Below, piece by piece: positions 22,801-34,533 of a DNA stretch of 64,000 bases. The DNA comes from Naematelia aurantialba (Eukaryota > Basidiomycota > Tremellomycetes > Tremellales > Naemateliaceae). The position numbers and the translations under genes were made by a program. Numbering within the stretch: position 1 is the first letter of the stretch; the number at the start of each line of letters is the position of its first letter. The stretch spans positions 930,501-994,500 of the forward strand of contig JAKFAO010000002.1 in assembly GCA_021527695.1 (NCBI GenBank), read 5' to 3'. The notes under the pieces are model-generated. The model ran no database searches, was not told the DNA's origin, and saw only the letters and a list, made by a program, of their open reading frames with translations.

Positions 22801-24467
22801 GTCTGTCAAAGAAGGACCGATGGGCCGGTATATCAGTCTCGCCATTATGTATAATGGGTTCCTCAGCGCTTGGCGTGCGCTCCTTGACAGCGGGCTCGCG
22901 ATAGGCAGTCATTTGTTCAAAAACCTCGGCAGCCGCACCCATGAGCTCCTCATGCGTTGGGACACCCAGTACCGGCACAGGATCCCGTTTGTGTGCAGTC
23001 GATGGCGTCGCATTGGTCGAGAGATCATACGCCAGGTGGGTGGGCCAGAGAGTTACTACGCCTTTCCCCTCTTGCCATTTTTGAGCCAATTGTGCGGCAG
23101 TATACTGGGCCAGATCGGCATCTGAACGGGGCCCAGTCGGCACCCAGTAGACTGACCAGTCTGACCAGGGCTCTTCGGCCAGCTGCGCCGCCATGCATCG
23201 TTCAGCTCGACCCGTCTTCCAGCCTGGACCGAGCGAGGCGTGGAACCGTGCGGTCTGGCGCACAATCTGCGACTCGGACAGTGGTTGCGGCCCAAGGCAG
23301 AGAGCAGGCACGCCGAGGGGAAGCAGCAGGAGTGGAGACTGGTGGAGCGGGAGTCTCTTGTCGGATATGGAGCGGCACCGGGGGATAGGTCGAGGCTCGA
23401 CGTGAAGCAGGAGGGAGGGAGATGCCATGGGTAAAAGAGTGACAGTTGCCGGGGCTCTGCGGTTATTCAGCACACGCGACGGCCACGATCAAAGCCACAA
23501 GCATGCCCTCAACCACCAACACTGCCATCACCCATGACGCATGATCCACCAGACGACTCGTGCACGACGCATAGCCACCAGGCTCGTATGTCCCACCGTA
23601 CTCACCGAGTAAACCCCTTCCCGCTATCGTCCATCCAAACTCGCTGCCCACGCCGCCACGCCAGCCGCTCCACCACCGCGTGGCCCAGCCTCTTCCAGCG
23701 GCTCATCAGCGCCTCCGACTCGGTCCAGCGGACATCGCAGGGCTGAGCGACTGGGCCTGCGGGGCCATCGGGCCGCGGCGATGCGAGACACGAGAGCGCG
23801 TGTCCGTGTTTTGAGCATTTCACCAAGTGGGCCACATGGATCGCTGGTTCCCGAGGCAGGATCTCTTGTCTTGTCAGCTTAAATTCCCCGTACACTCAAC
23901 CTATCTGTCTGCCTGCAACAACGGTGACCAGAGTGACTCACCTTCCAGACCCTCCGCTCCGTCCCCAGAGTCGGGCGGGAACGGCAAGTCCGAGCCCTCG
24001 GACCCTTCTTGAGCTGAAGAGGCGAAGCACCACAGCACCCTCTCTCCGTCGTCGTCCGGCTCGTACGATACGACCGCACATCCAGCCGCCAGTACGCCAC
24101 GGACGTCGTCATGTCCAATATGTGCTCCTTGTCCAATAATCCCTCCTTGTCCAATATGTCCTCCTTGCCCTTCTTGTCCAATATGTTCGCCATGTCCCCC
24201 TTGGCCTCCTTGTCCGACATGTTCGCCAACACCGTTGGAATTCACGGCGCGCCATGCGAGCTCCAGCGGATCCTCCCTTAGGCGTTGCAGCGCTGCAGCC
24301 GCATCCATGCTCCCACTAGCCAGCGTTCCGTGCGGCGGAAAGGTCGACGGCCGACAGCGATATCGCCGGACGTGTATCGTCGACAAAGGCGGCAGGTCGA
24401 GCAGCCAGTAGCCCGGAACGACCGTCGACGGCCGCGCGGGCTGGTTACCCAGCACGTCCTGGGTCAT
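19868..24467 (-). CDS. MED13: Mediator complex subunit 13 (Med13/Srb9/Ssn2)
   Basis: Med13 links the CDK8 kinase module to core Mediator and represses or tunes RNA polymerase II transcription. ATG at 24467 gives MTQDVLGNQPARP and, further on, PPLSTIHVRRYRC. Next come a Gly/Gln/His repeat, a segment ending VLWCFASSAQEG, an exon with LTRQEILPREPAIHVAHLV, and a large exon (about 21506-23460) with an acidic, Ser/Pro-rich middle that includes DFDFFDSP, a typical Med13 linker motif. The C-terminal PIWI-like region includes SYMQYPSLTLAPDHPPRPSL, VFNRWRLVHAAYVVV and TVVVHHLALSDPDPRRME, and the end is LIKAALEMATAPSRPG. A donor after GKGFTR and an acceptor before APATVTLLPMASP connect the N-terminal exons. 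I assign Med13 from domain order and these motifs; no other family fits. Confidence 0.82.
20139..20182 (-). repeat. GVPGVPG micro-repeat in MED13 coding sequence
   Basis: Tandem cggcacgcc units encode a short Gly-Val-Pro run in the C-terminal part of Med13, probably a disordered loop. Confidence 0.8.
24109..24235 (-). repeat. Gly/Gln/His-Ile repeat in MED13 N-terminal exon
   Basis: Irregular 9-15 bp repeats built on ttgtccaatatg (plus strand) encode GEHVGQGGQGGHGEHIGQ followed by more HIGQ units, about 40 residues. They interrupt the conserved N-terminal domain of Med13 between WRAVNSNG and GVLAAGCAVVSYEPDDDGE. Confidence 0.88.
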
Positions 24468-25004
24468 CTTGGCTGTCCCGCGCTACCACTCGTACAGTGC
24501 GCGTCGCGCATCGAGGGCGTAGTGCAGGTAGAGCGGCACGTTAACAATGCGACGAATGGTCAACGCCGAATACGGCATGACACCTTTGTCGCCCAACAGC
24601 GGAGCCCCAGAATTCACTGGCTGTCGCGGCGAGCCGATGGTCGTAGCATGCTCATGGCCTCTACCCTTTGTCACTGTCATGGTCGCGGTCGCGGTCTAGC
24701 TCGCTGCCGTGCTGTTGGGTGACGCCGAGGACGGCCACTACGAATAAGCGCGTCACGAGATAATGTGCATGTTGAACAGTATTTGAGCGTTAATAGTCCA
24801 TGGTAGAATCGTCAACGATATATCCCTCATCTCGTCCGTTGCGCCCCCCTCTCTGTCTTCGTCTCTCCCCCTCTTGCCTCTCTTTTGACCAGTATATAGA
24901 TCTGTATATAGCCATACTCGCAATCTCTGCATCCAGCAGTTTGCGAGCCTCTCCCTAATTGTCCATGTGTCCACGCGATACAGCCCAGCCTGATTCTCTA
25001 ACGT
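24468..25004. other. Intergenic between MED13 start and AGS1 stop
   Basis: About 540 bases. They hold the AGS1 3' UTR and MED13 promoter. A pyrimidine-rich run lies near 24843-24885. I see no gene. Confidence 0.6.
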
Positions 25005-28000
25005 CTACGGTTTACTCTGCGACCAACATCAGCAACCGCCCGCCAGGATGGAGACAACGGAAAACAAAACTGACCAGCTGCTCCTTTCGGAAGAAGACAA
25101 AGTATCCGATCACAATAATAATCTGACAGAAGAGGCAGAGCCAGAACTCCCAATGTGAGAGCGGGAAGTTGGCGCCCGAGTTTCCTACGTCCCACAGACC
25201 CGGATTGGGGAACACGTTGCCTGGGCCAACCTTGTCCGGTGCAGTTGCCCTGTAAACTCATGAGCTTGGTCCCACAGCATCCCGTGATGCCTCGCTCACC
25301 TTGCGATCATGACGACAATCGATCCAACAAGCTGGGCGCCAGTCAAAGTGGCGCAGACGTGAAGACGCGACAGAGTCTGCAAGAGGATCATACCAAGGCC
25401 CACACCCTGGATGGCGTCAAGCACACCCAGCCAGAGCCACAGGCAAGTCCCGCTACGAAATGGTCAGTATTGGAGCTCAGCAGAGAGTTTTACACGAACA
25501 CGTAGGAACCGGCAACGCCCGCCCATGGCAAATAAAGCCCCATGCCCGAGGTACCCCACCACATCTGACACCAACGCGGGCAGCCAAGACCAACCGCAAA
25601 GACCGGCAGGAGCCATGAATGGATCTTGGAATACCCTGTAGAAATCAGCACGAGATCGCCAGCACGAGGGAATACGCACGGATGAGGAGACCCATGAGCA
25701 AGCCCCAAACACCGATAAAGAAGACCGCAATCTCAATGACGACGACCCACTTGGGTACGTTAGATCCGGCCCACAGGAACTGCCAGCTTCGGCCATACGG
25801 GCCCGAGAGCCAGTAGTTGCGCAATACCTCGGCGATGAGGAACCAAATGACCAGCTTGCGGCGCAACAGCGTCTTGAAGAAGTTGGGCACGTAGGGTGGA
25901 ATCTGTCGGTAGTACTCTGGCAGACCCGCAAACATGAGGTATGCAAAGACGAGCGAGATAGCTGCCATCGGCCATACCACGTATATGATCGCGGTGGGCG
26001 TGACATAAGTCGTCGGATCGGTGCCGGTGAGGGTGTATCCCCAGTACCACAAGGCAGAGACCCAGATCTGCTGCAGACCCTGGACAATACACGCTCGGGT
26101 GATCCAGACTTCCGTCGCAGAGCCAGCTTCTTCACCAAAGTTGAGGCCAAAGAAGAGGAAGCCAGCGGCAGAAGCAACAGCGTAGGCCCAGGTGGCAACG
26201 CGAGTGATGGTCTTGCGCGGTCCAGTGAAAACACCGTGAAGCGATGGGAAACCGATGAGGAGGAAAGCAGCGGAGAAGCTAGAGCCTATCAGCTTGGCCT
26301 TCTGGGTGAGGGAGAATTAACGGGGAGGAAGGAGAGGATGTTGGCTGATCTTATGGTAACTCACATGAGCCAAGGCATCGATAGAACCCAGACCGAGGGC
26401 TTCATCCTGAAGAGCGTGTACCAAAACAGTGTGGCAACGGCGAAAATGGCACAGATGATGTAGAGATCGACCTCAGTCTGTGTGTTCGAGCCACCTAGCA
26501 ATGCCAGTTGGAACGACGTCTGGCAGGATCAGCACAACCGTGCGGCGACATTGGAAGGCGATCGATTTTACGTACCGCAGACAACAGCTGCCCCAATGAT
26601 ATAACGATGGTGTACAATGGCCAACCCGCTACGGAACGCTGCAAGAACATTTGCACTCGCGTCATGCGCACGTCGCTGGGACCCTCGTCACCGTATGCGC
26701 CGTCACCATATTGGTCGTGAGCCATAGGGGGTTCGTCATGACCATGACCAGAGACAGAGAAAGCGTTGGGAGCTGTAGCAGAGTCGCGAGAGGAAACTAA
26801 CGTCAAGCTTTGCTCAAAAGATATCTGTAAACTCACATTCGGGGCGGAAACCATCGATCATACTGGCAGGTCGAGATTGGATGAACGAGTCGCGCGACGA
26901 GCGTAACGACATTGCTGGAGGGTAAGCGAATGCAGCAGTGATTGACTTACCAGTCATCTTCTCCTTTTTGATCTCGACGAAGAAAGCCTTTTCGCTTTTG
27001 ATGAGGTACTTTTCGATACAAAGATCGCCCTTGGAGTTGGATGCAGACAGGTCCTTCAACTTCTGTACAAAGGCCTGTGCGACTTCTCCGTCCGAATCGG
27101 TGAACTATTGACGATCAGCGGATTTCATACTCAAGACTCACAGTCTCCATGGCTTTGTTCAATGGTGACGCCGCTCCCTTTTCATCGACGATCGACGAGA
27201 TTGAATCGAAGGATGACACTCTCGAGTGCGTGGTGAACGGCCGGCTCGGCGCAAAGTTGCTGCCATCGGTGCTTGCCCGTGGATCAAAGTATGGATCCGG
27301 CGCGTTGCGACCTCCAGACGTCTTGGCAAACTGTCGGTTGGCAGCGGCAAGGAAGTTGTCATAGGTCTGCGCGGCAGTTGGATCACGCTGGGAATGCGAT
27401 GATCCAACGACGGTGGTATCTCCGTGATCCGAGCTGCCCTGGGAGGACGGCACGTCGTCGTCGTCGTAGCCGCCAGCAAAGAACTTGCGACCCGACTTCC
27501 GCTTGTCCTCGTAGTAGAGTGGAGAAGTATTTGGATCCTCATCGTAAAACGAGTCTGCAGAGTTGCGGTTGAGCTGACGCTTGTCCTTGCTGAAGCGGTT
27601 GTGGAAACCCGGTCCGGCGGCCAACTGGTTGTTGTTCTCAAAGTAACCGCCCTGCTCGTTGGGTTGAGGAGAGGCCAGCGGTGAACCAGATAAACGTCGA
27701 TGCTGATCTGGCATGGGCGACGGCGGTGCAGACGAGTCCGGGGTGCCGGGTCGTCCAACCCCGCCTGGCGCCAGCGAAGTGTTGCTTCCCGTATCGTGCA
27801 GGTACATGGGACCGACCTGGTCATAGCCCCAGGCCTTTTCACCAGCCCCGCCTCGCGAAGCATTGATGGATCGCTTCTGGAAGTCTTCCAGACGCTGACG
27901 CCACTCGACGACAGGGAATCTCTGCACTGCAGATCGGGCTCTCAGAATCGCACGTTCCTCTTCCGTAGACTTGAGCGCGAGTTTGATCGTCTTGGTCAAT

Positions 28001-31000
28001 TGGGACAGCATGTGAACCGTGGCACTCGACTCGACGGGGAACCACCATCCAGGCATGAGCCCAAGACCTCCAAGACGGGAACCAACACCAAGCGCTCCCT
28101 TACGACCGAATTCGACAGCAACGAGCCCGAAAGGCTCGTCTCGCGAGGGAATCAGGGCGAAGTCTGCGCCAGAGAAGAGGAATGGTGGAAGTGCGGTAAA
28201 CTCCGGCTTGGAGAAGACTCGATCGGGGTACATTTCCATCAAACGGGAGAGCTTTTCGGCAGCGAACCGGCCGTACAGGTCGATAACCGGACCGACACAG
28301 ATGAGCTGAATCTTGGGCTTCTTCTCCAGTAGAGACGGCATGACATCGGCGATGAGGTCGACACCCTTTTGCTTCGACCAACGACCAACGAAGACAAAGA
28401 GATCTGCATTTGGATCTTGCTTGAGGCCTGCCCATTCCTGTGCTTGCCGTTTCTGCTCGGGACGTTTGGACTCAGCTTCTTGATCAACCTGAATCTTGTC
28501 TACCGCCAGAGGCTGAGCGTCTAGTGCGGCGATATCGGTCGGATCGGGGTTCGGCAGAGAATCAATGTTCCTCAAAGTCCAGAGAGCGGGGTATCGAGCC
28601 CAAGACCGTTTACCGTATTTGTCCGATACTCCGGCTACACCAATCGATTTCTGGTGGTCTGAAATAAAGCTGGCCGCAGCGTGAAGCAAGTTGAATGTGT
28701 TACCGAATTGCACGTATTTCGAACAAATTTCCTTGGGGATGTTGAAAGCGGCACAAACCTCCTTCATTTCGTCCTTGGTCCGTAGCGGCCACAAACCTTG
28801 GAACTCTGCATTGTGGAGCGACAAGCAAACCGGCATAATCTTGGGTAGGAGATACAACGGGGCGAGGGCGCCGTGGTAGTCGTTGATATGGTAGATATCA
28901 ACAACCGGGTTTCGGCGGATCGCCTCTGCAATAGCTTGGTTCCAGGTCGAATAGAAGATGGCGGAAGACAGGTCGTCCATTCGCTGAGGGTAGGGATCCG
29001 ACTTGGTCTGCGCGCGGAAGACGGGCGAATCAAGAATGATATAGGTGATATTGTCCAGCTGGTGAGTCTCAACCTCGATCAGGTAGGGCTCGCCGAAGAT
29101 GATGACTTCGATCGGCTCCGCGTATTCCCCCTGGGGATACTCGATATCCTGGACCTTGGGAACGACCCAGATGAGATCCACATCCGTCATTGCCTTGCCC
29201 ATCAAAGTCGACATGACACCAAGACCACCGATTTTGACCTTGAGTTTCCAGTCTAGGATCTCATACTCGAGTGTGGCGATAAGTACCTTACGACGCTTGT
29301 TGGGGTCCTCGGGCCAGCCGATAATGCGATCCGTGGGCTTGTGCGGCTTTTCGGACAAAGCTACAGCCTTTTCGTTTAAATCCTCTTTCTTCTCCTTGTG
29401 GCCACCAATGATGGGGAAGTACGAGGTCTCCTTGTTGGGTTTCAAACCCCACTTGTTGACCTTGATCATGTAGAAGCTGTATCGGAAAATTAAGGCCGAG
29501 GCAAATGCAGTGGCCATTGGGATGAAGATAAGGAGTACAAATGCGATGATTGTGACAGTCTCGTGCCCTATCGGTTCCACACTCCATTCGCCAGTGGAGT
29601 CATCGATGAGGATATTCCACGCGAGATGCGGCGAAGGAGGAATGGACATGTTCAGGTAATTAGCCTCGAGCGCGTTGGGCGGAAGTCGGTCAATGACACC
29701 ATCTCCGTCGGTATCACCATAGAAGTAGGTGTCGTATGTCCAGACGTTGAGCTGAATGTATGTTGGCCATGCTGCCATGAAGGGAAGTTTCCACGTAGCA
29801 TTGGTCTCGAGCGCAAAGGTGGCCGCGGTGCCGAGGTCGTAGCCCCAGTTGTTGAAGGCGCCGCGTGCGAGTAGCTGCGGCCATCGACGCTGACCATAAG
29901 TCCAGTTGGCGTCTGCATGCACGACGTGATTGGATGAAGTCGCGATGGTTGAATAGTACTGCACCATGAGATGGTACCCATCCCACCAATTGTCTGCAAA
30001 TTCAGTGGCGTTCAGAGTTACGCTCGAAGAGTAATTTTGCCAGGCAGTCCACGATTGGCCAAAGTTGCCCGAATAGCGGAACATGTCAGCACCCGGAGCC
30101 TGGTTGTTCAGCGTAAAGGTGTCGCCGTCGACCGTAAAAATGCTATTGTCGTAATCGTTGTCTGGAAAGACTATGGGATTGTTCGACTGCCCAACACGGA
30201 AGAGTAAGTGGTCGGTACCCATGGTAGTCACGTTGGCTTGCGCTTGAACCTGACCGATACGGATGCGATAGACTCCATCCGCAGCATTTTGCAGCTGACC
30301 CGTCCAGCGCCAACGAGACGGTGCCACAGAGACGAGATTTGGGTCCGGCTGTCCAGTGACCGTTAGACACTCGACAGTTGACAGTACTGGCGTATTGGTG
30401 GAGTCGCCAATCGAGTAGTCAAGGTGCATGGCGTTCTCTAGACTGGAGCAGTCCATTTCCGTGTCATACCAGATTGTGAGATCGATAGTGTCGGCCGAAT
30501 CAAGTCGAGCATCATGACCCGGTACAAACTCGGTCATCATCGCTGGAAGCTGCTTCCACTGGTCGATCGGCACTAGCGCTTTGTAATGGAAGGGAGCCAA
30601 ATCGATGCTCCCCAGGCATCCACGCCACGGCGCGGATGAATTGGAATAGTACGAGCTCAGCGAATCTTGTAGGGTGTAGTTCTCGAACGGATACAAAAGG
30701 TTCCGGACCGTCACGCCAGATTGATAAGGCGAAGAAATCCAATCCGATTCGCTACAGTTGAAGTCGTACGTCACGCTTTTATTCTCGTTCGTATAAATCA
30801 GCCAGACTGGCTGGGTAATTGTACCGTCTGACGCAAACTCGCCTACGCCTTCTTGCGCGACGATTGGCGATCGGGTAACGGACCACATGCCAATCTCGGT
30901 CTGCGTTACGTTGGAACCGGGAAGTTGAATTCGATACGTCCAGTTTCCGAGCTGGGTCAGACCAAAGCCGTCTTGTAGCGCTGGAAACTGAGTCCGAAGA

Positions 31001-32923
31001 TACAGCGCAGCGGTCGTGCCTCGCCTTGCCTCACGTGTCGGATCAAAGTGATCCAGTGCGTTCCAGGGATCCAGGCATCCTGTCAAAACACTGTCATATT
31101 GCATGTTGTAATACTGCGCAGACCCAAGTCGGTAGCAGCCGTGACGCTTCCACGCTTGGCTCGAAACCATTGACTGACGACCGTAGAGGTAGTTGGAGGC
31201 GCCGTTGTCGAGGAGATACATCTGTTGTTCCTCGCCGTACCACAGGAGCACCAGTCCCGGCAACAGGAGACTCGTGACGAACTGGCTGAGCTGTTGTCGC
31301 TGCGTGCCGTTGGTCAAGCCAGGCCATCGGAACACATCCTGATTAGATGAACCGTACATATGACGGGGATCGAATTCGTTGGTCTGGGAGTTGAGGAATT
31401 CGTTTGAAGTGATCATCTCGTTCCATCCCGTAACGAAGTTGACATCGACATCGTATGCGACATCCAAATTACCGTCCAAGCCTGCGAATCGACAAATGGA
31501 TCGATAGATGGAATAGTGGAATGCTGCAGCGTCAAGCGCCGCCAGGCCCTGGTCTCGCAAAAAGTACTGAGACTCGCCTTGAGTCATGTTGACTGCGTCG
31601 TCGAAGCTGGGTGGCAACTGTGTCGGAGTACGACCTCGGCCAATGTAAAGAGCACCGAACGTATTACCACCGGTAATTTCTCCTGGGACAAAGAAGTTGG
31701 TCTTGTTGAACTGTCTAGCGCACGCCCGAGTGTGATTACCCCAGTCTGCCAAGAAATCCACCGTCACCTGTGTAGCTTTGTCGATTCGGACACCGTCGAG
31801 GTCTAGTGCCTCGATCGCGAGGCACGAAAACTTCTTCAACTTGGCAGCCGTGTCGGGGAGCCATTCTCGGAGACGATCCTGCACCGACGCAAACTTGGCA
31901 AGCTGACGCTCCCAATCGGGGAAAACACCAAAGGCTTCAATGTCTCCGTATTGATCAAAGTTGGACGCATAGCAACCAGTCTTTCCGGGATCGATGATGG
32001 TGCCATCATCGAGCCAGAACGTGGGATATTCGCAGGTATCGTTGTAGACGTTTGTGAAGTTGAAATCGGGATATGTGTTGAGGCCCCACGGAGCGAGAGC
32101 AGGATACTTCCACTGAGCTTCGTACTCGTCGAGGCTGAACGGAGTGGAGGTGTTGAGATGGCTGCCGTCAGTAGTTATTATGAATATTCGCTCACCCTGC
32201 GAAACCGATCAGATCGCCCATGGTTCCGACCGTAAAGTCGGCGATAATGTACATGCCCCTGTCGTGCATGGCCTGAATCAGGTCGATCCACTCTTGCATG
32301 GTTCCGTAATGAGGATCAAACAAGGTGAAATCAATGGCAGAGTAGCCTGACGTCAGCCACCACGGCGAGGAAACGCTCACCATCTGATTGCCACATCATG
32401 TTGAGGAAAAAGGTTCCCGCAATGTAGATGGCCTTTACACCCATGCCTTGGAGATAGTCCAAACCGCGCTCATTCATCAAGCCCACCGCATCTCCACCTG
32501 CACGCAATTGTGTTTCTCGGTGATCGTATTCGTACATTGACCCGAAGAAGTCGTTGTTGTCAGGCTTGCCGTCCATCCATTTGTCGAGCAATAGGGTGTA
32601 GGTGGGTAATGACTAGGAAGTGAGCGGAATTCGGAACGAGGAGACTTACGCGCCAGTTTTCTGGAGAAGGGTTGTAGGTTATGTTGGAGCGGATTGTGCT
32701 GTAATCGAGAATGGAGGTGGCAGCTGTAGCACGCGTTAGCATACCGGTTTAGAGTGAGTGTGACGTCGTGTGTGCATGGCTGCTCACTCTGATTCTTGTT
32801 GATGTTCCAAGGATCGAGGGTCTCATTGTAGACGTGTCCTACTACCAGCAGTGCCGAGGAGAGTAACGCCACGAGCAGAGGCAGTGGGCCCGTTCGCACG
32901 AGGCGAGATGGGCCTGCCCACAT
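25005..32923 (-). CDS. AGS1: Alpha-1,3-glucan synthase Ags1
   Basis: Ags1 is a giant plasma-membrane enzyme making cell-wall alpha-1,3-glucan, which in Cryptococcus anchors the capsule. ATG at 32923 begins a signal peptide ([20 protein letters not shown]). The extracellular GH13 amylase-like domain follows, with [18 protein letters not shown], the nucleophile region [14 protein letters not shown] and the acid-base region [14 protein letters not shown] first membrane span lies near residue 1,050 ([18 protein letters not shown]). The cytosolic GT5 glycogen-synthase-like domain has [36 protein letters not shown] and [15 protein letters not shown] Ser-rich linker leads to a multi-span C-terminal domain (for example [20 protein letters not shown] with Gly) ending [10 protein letters not shown], intron, SKP. 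The main exon is 27142 to about 31.9 kb and beyond; introns at 32162-32195 and 32347-32380 are 34 nt each. The exact C-terminal intron set is less certain. Confidence 0.95.
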
Positions 32924-34533
32924 GATGGGTCAGCGCGTTGGGTGCGCGTCTCTGTCGGGAGTCGAGGTCCTAGGCGAGCTCCTGACGCGCGAAGGGTGTT
33001 TGAAAAGAGCGATGTCGCGTCCTCCGAGACGGGATCGTCCTCGTGACTCCCGATGGGCAAAAGAGAGAGTCCAGAGACGGTGAGCGAGAAAGGATCGGGA
33101 AAAGAAGTGTCAAGTAGTGGCAGGATGATGGAGAGGTGGTGGTGACGCGAGACGAGTTGTGGAATGGGGAGAAGGAAAGAGACGGCGACTGGGTGGTACG
33201 CTTTGGTGAATCAAACGAAGGGGGAGCCAAAAAAACCGGATCGAATGCACGCGGGGCGAGAACAGGAAAGGCCGCCCGCCATGGAAAATTACCACAAGAG
33301 GCAATCGATCACTCTGTGTCCACTGGCTGGCAGTCGCGCTTTGTGCAAACTGCGCGCACATTTGGGACCTGGATTTCCCTGTCGGTGTCTCTAAAGTTTC
33401 CCCTGAAGCTGTGCTGGGGCAGCTAATATGTGTCCTGCAGATGCTCGGACAAGCTTGACAGACTCTGGACAGCTCATAGCTCTTGTCTCGTACAAGGGTG
33501 CCATGATTGTAGATATGCCTTTGTACATGATCGTGCTGTAAGACATTATTATTTGCACTCGGTACTCAAATTACGACTTCACGACCAACGGCACGAGACC
33601 AGGTCCATCTGGAATCTGATCGCGCGTTGACAAGTAGACGTGGCGCATTGGACATTGCGGAATGAGATTTGTGTGTAACCAAACCGCAGAGTGTGCTTTG
33701 AAAGCGATCCAGCAGTTCTAGATGGCTTCTCAAACGTCCGTTCCGCACCCAAGCAGCGCGTGTTTCACAAGCGGCCCGTATCGACATGTCGAGTGACAAC
33801 TGCTCTCTTCCTTTGACTCTCTACCCAGTGAATGTCTGCTAAGAACTCCCACTGCCCCAGATGCCCACACGTGAGCATCCCCTCTTGCTGCCCTGTCACA
33901 ACCCCCCAAGAGGCCTCTAGGACGCCTGCATGCACATGCGCACAAACAACCGGGGGATAAACAAGTCCGAAAACTCCGGCGGCAAGGAAAGAGAAACAAG
34001 ACCACGACGCGCAGTGTCCCTCAAAAACCTGAAACGCGGGCAAAAGACCCTGACACGTGTCGCAGGATGCCAATCCCCCATCCGATTCTATTGTCTTCTT
34101 CTCGCTCGTCTCGTGTGACTCTGGCGCTCCGGTGCATAAGCTGATGTACTCATCCCCCATACGAGCAGAAGGAAGGGGACAGAGGGGGATGGATGGTCTT
34201 TATTGTATTCTCTGACGCATGTCAAGGGGCGTACAAGTGGCCAGATCGGAGCTGATCCACTCGTCCTCCACTGCTGACTTGAGATCTTGACCTCTACGTC
34301 GACAGCACTTGCATTCTATTCCACAACATACTCTTGTGTCTCAATCGTCTTCAACGAGGGAAACGGAAGACCAATCGTGAAAAGGTTGACTGATACTCTA
34401 CCGCCTGATCAACCCTCCGAACCAGCTTTCACCCCGTCCATCATCGAGGCGCCAAGCATCACTCGAAGCGTGGCCGATCTTACAAAGCACCACCCTTGCC
34501 ACTGACTAAAGAGCTCGACCACAGACGCGCAAC
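32924..34533. promoter_or_regulatory. Long divergent AGS1 / LRR-protein upstream region
   Basis: At 1.6 kb this is one of the longest gene-free intervals and must carry the AGS1 promoter and leader and the LRR gene promoter. Frames present (for example minus 33765-34160) have no recognisable domain, and I do not call them. A short tataaac-type AT-rich patch lies near 33530-33560. No tRNA-like fold is evident by eye. Confidence 0.55.

Noticed and set aside
33765..34160. 131-residue minus-strand frame upstream of the LRR gene
   Set aside because: No domain, atypical composition and no promoter evidence; it lies in the AGS1/LRR intergenic region.
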